Positions 43,750 through 50,667 of a stretch of DNA of 64,000 nucleotides are shown one piece after another. The notes under the pieces are model-generated. The model was given only the letters and a program-made list of their open reading frames with translations. It was not told the origin of the DNA and searched no databases. This DNA comes from a virus. Both the position numbers and the translations under genes were made by a program. Position 1 is the stretch's first letter. Each line of letters starts with the position of its first letter. The stretch is from positions 43,546 through 107,545 of the IMG/VR virus record IMGVR_UViG_3300036770_001413; one strand, written 5' to 3'.

Positions 43750-44757
43750 ATGGCTCATAACCTAGAAACAAATGGCAATGAAGTTGCCTTTGCCCTACGT
43801 GGCACACCTGCTTGGCATAATCTTGCCAATCGCATTTTCTTACAAGATGAAAATGTATCAACTCAAATGATGTTAGATGAGGCTAAACTTTCCAATTGGA
43901 ACGTCCGCCTTTCTCCTGTCGTTGAGCATATCCCTGCTGATTGGAATGATAATTCTAATTCTCAATATGTGATTCGCACGAATCCATTTAATCAAGAAAC
44001 CGATGTTCTCTCTGTTGTCGGTTCTCGCTATCAAGTTGTCCAGAATGAAGATTTATTTGCTTTCGCAGATAATATCCTAGACGGCGATTCTCGTTGCCAA
44101 TGGGAATCTGGCGGTTCAATCAAGAATGGTAAAGTAGTCTTTGGCTCTCTTACTGTTCCACGTGAAATGGTGTTAGACCCACAAGGCGCTAATGATAAGA
44201 CAAAGTTATATCTAATTGTCTTTACATCTCACGATGGCTCTGTTGCTGTTCAGGCAGCGATTACACCTGTTCGTGTTGTATGCCAAAATACTTTGAATCT
44301 TGCTATGCGTAATGCTAAGCAATCATTCAAGATTCGTCATACTCAATCTGCTGACGGCAAGATAGCAATTGCTCGTGAAACTCTTGGTCTTACTCTTGGA
44401 TACTTTGATGAGTTTGAGAAAGAAGTTCAATCTCTATTCGCTTCCGAGATTAACGATAAGCAATTCTATGACATCGTTAAGGCTATTTATCCAAAGCCTG
44501 CCGATGACGCTTCTAAAATTGCTATCACAAAGTGGGATAACAAGATGATAACTCTTGCTGACCTTTACTTTAATTCGCCTACTAATGCGAATATCAAAGG
44601 CACAAAGTGGGGTGCTTTCAATGCGCTAACTGAGCGCCTTGATTATTTCCGCCCTACTCGTGGAAAGTCAGATTCAAAGTGGATTTCCGCTTCAGGGTTT
44701 GACCCAATTATTACCGCCGAGAAGAATAAAATTCTTCAGATTGTAAAATCGGCGTAA
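43750..44757 (+). CDS. DUF932 / phage-plasmid-like protein
   Basis: 335 aa, usual length. It has FALRGTPAWHNLANRIF at the N-terminus, VVGSRYQVVQNEDLFAFADN, and TPVRVVCQNTLNLAMRNAKQ, the marks of the DUF932 (LGT/phage-plasmid TIGR03299-type) family. These are found in phages and plasmids; the role is unknown, possibly DNA binding or replication-linked. It lies just downstream of the DnaA-box gap. Confidence 0.85.
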   Translation: MAHNLETNGNEVAFALRGTPAWHNLANRIFLQDENVSTQMMLDEAKLSNWNVRLSPVVEHIPADWNDNSNSQYVIRTNPFNQETDVLSVVGSRYQVVQNEDLFAFADNILDGDSRCQWESGGSIKNGKVVFGSLTVPREMVLDPQGANDKTKLYLIVFTSHDGSVAVQAAITPVRVVCQNTLNLAMRNAKQSFKIRHTQSADGKIAIARETLGLTLGYFDEFEKEVQSLFASEINDKQFYDIVKAIYPKPADDASKIAITKWDNKMITLADLYFNSPTNANIKGTKWGAFNALTERLDYFRPTRGKSDSKWISASGFDPIITAEKNKILQIVKSA

Positions 44758-44763
44758 TCTATA

Positions 44764-44783
44764 AGGGCCCCGCAAGGGGCCCT
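44764..44783 (+). terminator. GCAA-capped hairpin
   Basis: AGGGCCCC-GCAA-GGGGCCCT, a perfect 8-bp stem with GNRA loop directly after DUF932. No U-tract. Confidence 0.5.
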
Positions 44784-44811
44784 GCAATTCCCCCAGGATC
44801 TTGCAGCTAAT

Positions 44812-44880
44812 CGCCCGCAAGCCTGAAATCCAAAAAAGATTGTTACGACAAGGGGACGGAACCCCTGGATTTTGTCAGTC
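44812..44880 (+). repeat. Composite element, copy b
   Basis: CGCCCGCAAG, TTACGA, 14 nt, CCCTGGATTTTG, fused to promoter 11. Confidence 0.55.
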
Positions 44881-44894
44881 GGGTCCGCTATAAT
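44873..44894 (+). promoter_or_regulatory. TGTC-box promoter 11
   Basis: TGTCAGTCG, 7 nt, TATAAT. Leader AACGAAAGGAATACA. Confidence 0.65.
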
Positions 44895-44925
44895 ACTCCC
44901 CATGACAACAAACGAAAGGAATACA

Positions 44926-45381
44926 ATGGAACACGTATCAATAGATGCATATAACCCACATGCGTTTATTACTCTCCGTAAAATTAATCCAGAGAGCAAT
45001 GACAGTATGTTTATTATGCACAAAGCAACTGAACTCGAGGAAACTCTAGATAGAATTAAGAATCTAGAAAAACTAGTCGAGATTACTCAGAACCAGATTG
45101 GCCAAGTTCTTGGCAATATGACTGCAGATGGCTGGTATAGTTCGAGCACAGATAAATCAGAGGTATTGTCAGACCTATGTGATATCTTTGACCATGAACC
45201 AAAACAAGAAATCAGAATCACAGGAACTATGACATTCGAACTACGCTACGATTGTCCACTTGACGAAGTCGAAGATTTTGACGCTCGTTATTTTGCACAG
45301 GACAACTTGTCTGTTGACTCATATAACGGCAATGTTATTGTCGAATCATTCGATATCGAAGATGCGGATGTGGATTGGTAA
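44926..45381 (+). CDS. 151-aa unknown protein
   Basis: Starts at the ATG after the conserved leader. N-terminal half helical (LEETLDRIKNLEKLVEITQN); C-terminal half acidic (YDCPLDEVEDFDARYFAQDN) and beta. Heads a five-gene coupled unit. Confidence 0.65.
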   Translation: MEHVSIDAYNPHAFITLRKINPESNDSMFIMHKATELEETLDRIKNLEKLVEITQNQIGQVLGNMTADGWYSSSTDKSEVLSDLCDIFDHEPKQEIRITGTMTFELRYDCPLDEVEDFDARYFAQDNLSVDSYNGNVIVESFDIEDADVDW

Positions 45382-45590
45382 TGTATTATCAATTACAAGC
45401 ACCTGATAGGCTATCTCTTGAGATGGCCTATTGGGAAGCACAAATTGCTGGATTAGACCCAACTTGGATTGGCGGTAATGTCATGGACATTGGCACAGGA
45501 CAAATTGAAAAGGTTTCAGCCTTGATTTCTAAGCATAACTTAGATATACTAGTTGAAACAGATTATCAGCCAACAGGTTACAGGAGGTAG
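45381..45590 (+). CDS. 69-aa unknown protein
   Basis: TAATG coupling with the previous gene. It reads YYQLQAPDRLSLEMAYWEAQ and has DPTWIGGNVMDIGTGQIEKV. No family recognised. Confidence 0.6.
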   Translation: MYYQLQAPDRLSLEMAYWEAQIAGLDPTWIGGNVMDIGTGQIEKVSALISKHNLDILVETDYQPTGYRR

Positions 45591-45591
45591 C

Positions 45592-45750
45592 ATGGACTAC
45601 AAAGAAGGCTTTCAAGATGGCGTTCAATTTACTCGTGAGGTAGTTATCGCCAATATTCGTAAATGGGCGGAATCCCATGACGAAGGACATGTATTAGATT
45701 GGGTAGCAGATAGAATAGAATTTGGGACATTAGATAATGACCTCGGATGA
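45592..45750 (+). CDS. 52-aa unknown protein
   Basis: ATG after a strong CAGGAGGTAG site. It reads MDYKEGFQDGVQFTREVVIA and ends in an acidic tail. The first residues (Y-K-x-G-F-x-D-G) match a small motif common in phage peptides. Confidence 0.6.
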   Translation: MDYKEGFQDGVQFTREVVIANIRKWAESHDEGHVLDWVADRIEFGTLDNDLG

Positions 45751-45952
45751 TATAACTAAACCAATCTATTGTGACCGTTGCCCTACCTCCCGTGCTGCTT
45801 ATTTAGTTAAAATACTAAATGGGGAATTAGCTTTTTGTAACCACCATTACAGAAGGCACAAAGAGGCCCTTGACAAGATGGCCTATGAAATTATAGAATT
45901 AAACCGTAAAGAAAAAACACCTCAACTAGAAAAGGAAGAAATAAATGGGTAA
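45737..45952 (+). CDS. DUF7455-like zinc protein
   Basis: 71 aa. YCDRCPTSRAAYLVKI and AFCNHHYRRHKEALDKM follow the actinobacterial DUF7455 layout (CDRC ... (F/L)C-x-HH). Supports an actinobacterial host. Overlaps both neighbours. Confidence 0.7.
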   Translation: MTSDDITKPIYCDRCPTSRAAYLVKILNGELAFCNHHYRRHKEALDKMAYEIIELNRKEKTPQLEKEEING

Positions 45953-46352
45953 TAGAGCGAACTTCGTATTCGTAGACGGAGCAGGCGATTCAATCGTGCT
46001 GTATGGGCACTGGGCTGGACATCAAATGCTAGGCAAACTAGCGGACGCTGTCATTGCCGCCAGGCCTCGATGGAACGATGAATCATATGCAACACGTATC
46101 GCAATCAGTCAACTAATTGGAGACCAATGGAACATGGAAACTGGATGGGGTCTGCAGATTAATTCAATTAGCGATAATGAGCATAAGATTGCCGTCATCA
46201 ATTGGAAAGAGCGGACGTTCAGTCTTCACGCAGAGGACGACCATCGCAACTTAGACAACAAGGTTCTAGGAATGAAGAACGAGGCTATATTCACTATGGA
46301 CCTCGAAGCATTCTGTGAGAAATACGCATTGGATGGATTGTTAGCCGTTTAA
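45945..46352 (+). CDS. 135-aa unknown protein
   Basis: It has GNRANFVFVDGAGDSIVLYG, HWAGHQMLGKLADAVIAARP and INWKERTFSLHAEDDHR. A recurring actinophage early protein by memory; role unknown. The sRNA promoter follows its stop. Confidence 0.65.
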   Translation: MGNRANFVFVDGAGDSIVLYGHWAGHQMLGKLADAVIAARPRWNDESYATRIAISQLIGDQWNMETGWGLQINSISDNEHKIAVINWKERTFSLHAEDDHRNLDNKVLGMKNEAIFTMDLEAFCEKYALDGLLAV

Positions 46353-46358
46353 ATATGG

Positions 46359-46364
46359 TATAAT
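46359..46364 (+). promoter_or_regulatory. Extended -10 box of the putative sRNA
   Basis: TGGTATAAT (TGn plus a consensus hexamer) right after the stop of the 135-aa gene. TTGTTA lies 15 nt upstream. The predicted start is near 46371. It lacks the TGTC box. Confidence 0.6.
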
Positions 46365-46370
46365 AATTAT

Positions 46371-46507
46371 CCATGGCAAGGTGCCGCTATTAGCGATATC
46401 CGCAAGTGGCTAAGTAATGCAGCTTTTACTTAATTCCTTTCGTTGCAGCTAGCAGCCTTGTTTGTTTATTGATCTAGATCCCCCAGAAATGGGGGATTTA
46501 TTTTTGC
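46371..46507 (+). ncRNA. Putative antisense sRNA to the shared AACGAAAGGAA leader
   Basis: ~135 nt between a consensus -10 and a strong terminator, without a usable reading frame (first ATG frame stops after 6 codons). It contains TTCCTTTCGTTG (46434-46445), the exact reverse complement of CAACGAAAGGAA, the leader placed before at least nine genes in 37.8-46.6 kb. The stretch is flanked by a hairpin (TAAGTAA/TTACTTA, loop TGCAGCTT) and may be exposed inside a fold closed by CAAGG (46376-46380) and CCTTG (46456-46460). Confidence 0.55.
46478..46506 (+). terminator. Terminator of the putative sRNA
   Basis: ATCCCCC-AGAAAT-GGGGGAT, followed by TTATTTTTG. Confidence 0.8.
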
Positions 46508-46570
46508 CCGCAGAACCTGAGAGTAAAATTAGCTCTTTACGTAATCTAATGTATTTTTCCCAGAATTGGG
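46505..46570 (+). repeat. Composite element, copy c
   Basis: GCCCGCAGAA, CTTTACGT, 16 nt, CCCAGAATT. Located between the sRNA terminator and promoter 12. Confidence 0.45.
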
Positions 46571-46583
46571 GTATATTGCCAAA

Positions 46584-46605
46584 TGTCAGTGGGGTAATAT
46601 ATAAT
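46584..46605 (+). promoter_or_regulatory. TGTC-box promoter 12
   Basis: TGTCAGTGG, 7 nt, TATAAT. Leader CAACGAAAGGAATATACT, the best match to the sRNA (13 nt). Confidence 0.7.
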
Positions 46606-46636
46606 TGGACCATTCAACCAACGAAAGGAATATACT

Positions 46637-47404
46637 ATGCCTAACTGGGTATATAATGGTCTTACAATTGAAGGCAATCCTGAATTAGTAAATGACCTTG
46701 TAAAACAACTTAATAAGCCATTTGTCATGTTACATGATAATTGGAATCCTACATCTGGAAAAATGGAAGTAGTTCAAACTACATATCCTAATCCTATATT
46801 TGCATTCTATAATATCTATAATCATAGACAAGCAGGTATATCTGATAAGGACTATCTTGCACAACCGCCACGAGATATGCCCATTGAAGAACAAATGCTA
46901 TTTCAGACAAATGATTGGTATTCATTTAATGTTCGTGAATGGGGCACAAAGTGGGATGTTGCTGTATCTGAAAATAAAGAATATGCAGATACATATATAG
47001 AGGGTCCTACTGAGAATGGAGAGAATCTAGTAGTTTATTATAATTTTAATACTGCATGGTCTCCGCCTATGCCTGCCATTTCTAAACTATCTGCACAATA
47101 TCCTAGTTTATTGTTTACTATGTCCTATGAGGAAGAAACAGGTTGGGGTGGGGAATGCGAGTTCCTCCGTGGAGAAATGATTTCTGAATCTGATTATAGT
47201 AATAAATGCCGTGATTGTGAATCAGAAAATACATTAGATTATTGTGAGAATGATTGTGGCGAGATATGTTCATCTTGTAATTGGATGGGTGAGGCTGATT
47301 TAGAGGCGGTAGCAGAATGTCAGACCCATAAGATATACTTGGATTCCGAGCATGTCCCTGATTATAGAAAGGAAGCACTAGAAAATGCAACACGGAGCAT
47401 TTGA
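46637..47404 (+). CDS. Api92-like protein with extra zinc region
   Basis: 255 aa. MPNWVYNGLTIEG and WGTKWDVAV ... YYNFNTAWSPPMPAISKLS match the ferredoxin-like Api92/YubB type, found in phages and plasmids. Residues ~190-240 add a Cys-rich tail (CRDCESE, CENDCGEICSSC) that most members lack. Role unknown. Heads the last plus-strand unit. Confidence 0.75.
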   Translation: MPNWVYNGLTIEGNPELVNDLVKQLNKPFVMLHDNWNPTSGKMEVVQTTYPNPIFAFYNIYNHRQAGISDKDYLAQPPRDMPIEEQMLFQTNDWYSFNVREWGTKWDVAVSENKEYADTYIEGPTENGENLVVYYNFNTAWSPPMPAISKLSAQYPSLLFTMSYEEETGWGGECEFLRGEMISESDYSNKCRDCESENTLDYCENDCGEICSSCNWMGEADLEAVAECQTHKIYLDSEHVPDYRKEALENATRSI

Positions 47405-47612
47405 TGATGTCGATTTAATGGTAAAAGACGCAATATTCTCAGATATTGCTGACCAATTACTAGAAGACTGGATTAATAACTTATTAGATGAGGGTCAATA
47501 TTTTGCAGATTTGCAAGTTGCCTCTATGTCTGGTGACCCATTTTTACAGGATAAATTTAATAAGTTCTATAATTTAACTCCTGAACACAATGATTACTTT
47601 GAGGTGGAATAA
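47385..47612 (+). CDS. 75-aa acidic protein
   Basis: It overlaps the previous gene by 20 nt. It has DIADQLLEDWINNLLDEGQY. Function unknown; coupled to the next gene (TAATG). Confidence 0.55.
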   Translation: MQHGAFDDVDLMVKDAIFSDIADQLLEDWINNLLDEGQYFADLQVASMSGDPFLQDKFNKFYNLTPEHNDYFEVE

Positions 47613-47830
47613 TGGAATCTGAATATATTAATAGGAAGACACAGTTAACTACTTATCTTCAATTACATATAATGTCTTTGAATGAGGACTTAGTTCAGAT
47701 ATCTAAGCATATGGATTCCTTGGACCCCGCCTCAAAAGATTATGCTGAATTAGATATTGAGCATACCTATACAAGCGGCCAAGTTTCTGCTACAATGCAC
47801 ATCCTTGAATATGTAGAGGAGATAATGTGA
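47612..47830 (+). CDS. 72-aa helical protein
   Basis: It has RKTQLTTYLQLHIMSLNEDL and VSATMHILEYVEEIM. Similar in plan to the next two genes (helical, acidic). No family. Confidence 0.55.
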   Translation: MESEYINRKTQLTTYLQLHIMSLNEDLVQISKHMDSLDPASKDYAELDIEHTYTSGQVSATMHILEYVEEIM

Positions 47831-48099
47831 ACACATTAGAACTGGAACCACACCTGCAGAAGCAGGTTGACGCTGGGTCCTCTGGGACTGATATCTTGCA
47901 CGGGCATTTAAAGGTGCTCATGTTGGACGCAGAGCGTGAATTGGAGGAAGCACAACGCATAGAGGATGAAACAGAAGAAGCAATGGATTCCATGGAGCGG
48001 AAGTATTGGGAAGGCCAATTAGACGCTCTTACATATGTCTACCAAATGACATATGCATTAGCATTTGCAATCGATGAAAGGACAAAGAAGAATGGATAG
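47827..48099 (+). CDS. 90-aa coiled-coil protein
   Basis: GTG start overlapping the previous stop by 4 nt. It has LMLDAERELEEAQRIEDETE. Function unknown. Confidence 0.55.
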   Translation: MNTLELEPHLQKQVDAGSSGTDILHGHLKVLMLDAERELEEAQRIEDETEEAMDSMERKYWEGQLDALTYVYQMTYALAFAIDERTKKNG

Positions 48100-48496
48100 A
48101 GTTCATATAGAATCATTAGATGTGCTCAAAGCAAAAGAGCAATTAGATCTACAGGAGGCAACACGTAGAGATGATGTTTATAATCAACTAAATGAGATTA
48201 TAGATAAATTAGAGAAGATTCCTGTCTTCCCGTCATTAATGTGGGTATGGTCCTTTGACGTTATCAGAGAGATATTTGAGAACTATCAGATGAAGGACCT
48301 TGCTGTAAATGATTATGTTGATGAGGCTGTGCCTGAAGGCATAACATTAAAACAAATCTTTGATAAGTTCTGGGATGATGTAGACGGGTTCGGTCTTAGC
48401 ATGGATTCGGGCGGGGACATCATAGAAGAGACAATCAGAGATTGGATGAGAGATAACAATTTCCTAGTATCCCTGGAGGAGGAGTCAGATGAATAA
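48092..48496 (+). CDS. 134-aa unknown protein
   Basis: Starts at the ATG overlapping the previous stop by 8 nt (an earlier in-frame start is inside the upstream gene). It has KAKEQLDLQEATRRDDVYNQ and SLMWVWSFDVIREIFENYQM. Function unknown. Confidence 0.6.
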   Translation: MDRVHIESLDVLKAKEQLDLQEATRRDDVYNQLNEIIDKLEKIPVFPSLMWVWSFDVIREIFENYQMKDLAVNDYVDEAVPEGITLKQIFDKFWDDVDGFGLSMDSGGDIIEETIRDWMRDNNFLVSLEEESDE

Positions 48497-48740
48497 ATAT
48501 AAAGTATTTGGAGATAAGGTAGTTGACTACTATATTAATGTAGAAGCAACTTCTGCGGAGGAGGCATGGGACATTGCCTCCAATGCAGCAACGACTGATT
48601 GGATCCAAATGGAAACAGATAACACCATTCAGGTTCATTTTGTAGATAATGAGCTTGAAGAAGATACATCTAATCTATTAGAAGATGGATATCCGAATAT
48701 AAATAACGATATTATCATATCGGACAAATCGGACATTTAG
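48489..48740 (+). CDS. 83-aa unknown protein
   Basis: It has YYINVEATSAEEAWDIASNA, a pattern of small phage proteins with an alpha/beta fold. Its 3' end encodes the GGACAAATCGGACAT repeat. Confidence 0.55.
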   Translation: MNKYKVFGDKVVDYYINVEATSAEEAWDIASNAATTDWIQMETDNTIQVHFVDNELEEDTSNLLEDGYPNINNDIIISDKSDI

Positions 48741-48757
48741 TACTAAGCTGTGTGCAA

Positions 48758-48806
48758 CGGGCACAAAGCTACGGTTACGGGGTATTTACAAATTCCCTGG
48801 AATCTG
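48758..48806 (+). repeat. Composite element, copy d
   Basis: ACGGGCACAAAG, GTTACGG, 14 nt, CCCTGGAATCTG; it leads straight into the -10 at 48808. Confidence 0.45.
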
Positions 48807-48807
48807 A

Positions 48808-48813
48808 TAAAAT
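48808..48813 (+). promoter_or_regulatory. -10 box for the Lsr2-like peptide
   Basis: TGATAAAAT, extended form. Leader ATAGAAAGGATAGACAACA. Confidence 0.5.
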
Positions 48814-48843
48814 ATAACACTATCATAGAAAGGATAGACAACA

Positions 48844-48990
48844 ATGGCAACAAAGCGTGAATATCTAGTATCAAAGGGAATTACTGTTGGCCGCCGTGGC
48901 CGATTCTCTGCAGCTGCTAAGCAGGCTTTGTCTGAGGCGGAAAAGAATGGAATTAAGTTCACCGCTGAAGTCAAACAAGCAAAGAACTAA
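48844..48990 (+). CDS. 48-aa Lsr2 C-domain-like peptide
   Basis: It reads REYLVSKGITVGRRGRFSAA followed by AKQALSEAEKNG. The order G-x-x-V-x-x-RGR-x-(S/P)-A then an Ala-rich helix resembles the DNA-binding C-terminal domain of actinobacterial Lsr2 (RGR in the AT minor groove). The N-terminal oligomerisation domain is absent, so it might compete with host Lsr2. Own promoter and terminator. Confidence 0.5.
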   Translation: MATKREYLVSKGITVGRRGRFSAAAKQALSEAEKNGIKFTAEVKQAKN

Positions 48991-49004
48991 ATAGATCAGA
49001 TCCA

Positions 49005-49030
49005 AAGGGGCTGGCGCAAGTCAGCCCCTT
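49005..49030 (+). terminator. Hairpin after the Lsr2-like gene
   Basis: AAGGGGCTG / CAGCCCCTT stem. TATAAT at 49034 onward (GATATAATCGAGG) starts the next unit. Confidence 0.55.
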
Positions 49031-49064
49031 ATGATATAATCGAGGGTTCAAAGAGAGGCGGAAC

Positions 49065-49373
49065 ATGAGAAGAAGAACCAAAGTAGATAAAGTAATAGAT
49101 AGTTTAGAAGAAATCCTAAACGACCATCATTTTCACCCAGCGTTATTTGCTAATATCATTATCACAAGTTATCCACCATATACCCAAAGTAAATTATTAG
49201 AACTAATTAAGTATATTGAGGAATATCATTACCAAGAACTGGCTCTCGATGAGAAAACAAAAACGGGGGCTTACCGAAATAATAACCCAGTACAAATTAA
49301 ATCAGATAACAGTTGGGTACATGAAGAATTCCATGGACAACCTGCTCGTATCAATACACAAGCAGTAATATAA
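49065..49373 (+). CDS. 102-aa unknown protein
   Basis: Last plus-strand gene. It has VDKVIDSLEEILNDHHFHPA and TQSKLLELIKYIEEYHYQEL, then a basic/polar tail. GAGGCGG precedes the ATG. Confidence 0.6.
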   Translation: MRRRTKVDKVIDSLEEILNDHHFHPALFANIIITSYPPYTQSKLLELIKYIEEYHYQELALDEKTKTGAYRNNNPVQIKSDNSWVHEEFHGQPARINTQAVI

Positions 49374-49395
49374 ACTAATCTAATATAATACACCT

Positions 49396-49437
49396 AGGGG
49401 TGAATTGGACATATATGTCCGATTTGCCCCTTTTGTG
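49396..49437 (+). terminator. Long terminator hairpin
   Basis: AGGGG ... GGACATATATGTCC ... CCCCT with TTTTGTGTT after it. Contains one ATGTCCGATTTG repeat. Confidence 0.7.
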
Positions 49438-49447
49438 TTAACTATTA

Positions 49448-49500
49448 GCGGGCAAAAATTCCCCTTTACGAGAGCATATAAAAAATCCCAGAAAATTTGA
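49448..49500 (+). repeat. Composite element, copy e
   Basis: GCGGGCAAAAA, CTTTACGA, 15 nt, CCCAGAAAATTTG. Imperfect direct repeat of copy f. Confidence 0.5.
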
Positions 49501-49618
49501 TCATTATCTAAAAGAATATAACAAAATGTTATAATAATATAACTAAATAGATATAATATTGATCAGAATCTGGGTAAATTCTGGAGCATATTTCTGGCTA
49601 AATATAGCCATATTTATG

Positions 49619-49672
49619 GCTACGAGCCAAAATTCTCCTTTACGAGGCATTGACAAAAATCCTGGAAAATGC
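49619..49672 (+). repeat. Composite element, copy f
   Basis: GAGCCAAAATT, CTTTACGA, 15 nt, CCTGGAAAATG. Confidence 0.5.
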
Positions 49673-49780
49673 TGCATATGGATCCTATTGACATTACGAC
49701 ATGAATATAGTAGTGCTCAATTACACATATATCTATTTAATTATTATACAATAACATTTCGTTATGAATCTATAACCATT

Positions 49781-49810
49781 TTACTCCACAATGCTCCACA
49801 ATACTCCACT
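49781..49810. repeat. Three tandem decamers (iteron-like)
   Basis: TTACTCCACA, ATGCTCCACA, ATACTCCACT. One helical turn per unit, in the non-coding gap. Confidence 0.5.
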
Positions 49811-50012
49811 TTAAAGGCCTTAGAAAGGCCATAGAGAGGAGATAAATTGGAGGGGGGTAGGAGAAGATAGGAATCTATCTGATCAAATTTCTACAGGAAT
49901 TGTAGCTACTCTTTATAGATCTTTATAGTATTCCAGATTATATATAGGGTTATAGCTGAGAATGTTATACCCATACCATAGAACCATATCCATACTATTC
50001 TGGCAAAGAGGT

Positions 50013-50150
50013 CTATTTTGATTCCCCCGCCCCTTTATGCCAGTCACCTATATTTGGATCCATCATATTTGGATTAACTGGTAGTCCAGATGGATATATT
50101 ATATGTATAACTCCTGGTTGACTAAGATCAATTATCCTATCTTCTGTCAT
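50013..50150 (-). CDS. 45-aa unknown protein
   Basis: ATG overlaps the previous stop (ATGA). It reads IIDLSQPGVIHIIYPSGLPV and ends WHKGAGESK. No family recognised. Confidence 0.5.
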   Translation of the reverse strand: MTEDRIIDLSQPGVIHIIYPSGLPVNPNMMDPNIGDWHKGAGESK

Positions 50151-50518
50151 TTCTTAATTACCCTAAATGCATCCCCTGTCCATGGGTCTACATATTTCCA
50201 AGGCTGGGGGGAATCAGGATCTATCGTTCCTGTCTTCTCCCAATATGGAACTCCATCTTCATCATAATCTTCCCAAGCTTGCCCATCCATAGGCCAATCT
50301 ATTTTATAGAATGTTCCATACTTGCGATACATAGGCCATAGTAGTCTATAAATAGCAGAGTTAATTGTTTGTCTAATTCCTCTATCTATTCCATCTTCAT
50401 CTAGCCATGCCGCTCTCATTACTGCCGAAGATGCTCTTGATCCCGCCCAATTTGCAATCCATCGTAAGGGTGGCCTAGAGTTATGCTCTACAATTGAATC
50501 ATCTAAAAAGTTTCTCAT
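50147..50518 (-). CDS. 123-aa unknown protein, Trp-rich
   Basis: Starts at the ATG at 50518 after TGGAGGCGG; an upstream frame extension reads into the neighbour. It has RPPLRWIANWAGSRASSAVM and QPWKYVDPWTGDAFRVIKK. No family recognised. Confidence 0.6.
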   Translation of the reverse strand: MRNFLDDSIVEHNSRPPLRWIANWAGSRASSAVMRAAWLDEDGIDRGIRQTINSAIYRLLWPMYRKYGTFYKIDWPMDGQAWEDYDEDGVPYWEKTGTIDPDSPQPWKYVDPWTGDAFRVIKK

Positions 50519-50667
50519 TAGTATCCGCCTCCACATTCATTTCTCGTATGATATAACCGATTGGTTATATATTCTGATCTTGTGGGCGCAAATAGCTCTT
50601 TACGACAGGATGCACAAAATCCCTGCCACTCTCGCCCAAAAAAGTCATACCACATAAATCTAGACAT
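50518..50667 (-). CDS. 49-aa zinc-ribbon peptide containing composite copy g
   Basis: FCASCRKELF gives a C-x2-C knuckle; ECGGGY ends the protein. Overlaps both neighbours. The DNA of residues ~14-28 is copy g of the composite element, so the element here is coding. Confidence 0.55.
   Translation of the reverse strand: MSRFMWYDFFGREWQGFCASCRKELFAPTRSEYITNRLYHTRNECGGGY
50581..50630 (+). repeat. Composite element, copy g (in coding sequence)
   Basis: GGGCGCAAATAG, CTTTACGA, 15 nt, CCCTGCC. Encodes part of the zinc-ribbon peptide on the other strand. Confidence 0.45.

Larger units (their letters stand above)
49438..50012. other. Convergent non-coding gap with repeats
   Basis: No convincing gene. 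It has composite copies e (49448-49500) and f (49619-49672), three tandem decamers (49781-49810), and AT-rich sequence. A minus-strand frame at about 49905-50010 without a normal start could encode a ~36-aa membrane peptide (VWIWFYGMGITFSAITLYII), but this is weak. Confidence 0.5.

Noticed and set aside
46371-46507. Minus-strand gene using AACGAAAGGAA as its own leader
   Set aside because: No start codon at a proper distance, a stop within a few codons, and no -10 on that strand; the plus-strand RNA fits promoter and terminator.
49559-49834. 91-aa plus-strand reading frame in the convergent gap
   Set aside because: No ribosome site, biased toward AT-rich chance codons, and it contains the repeat elements.
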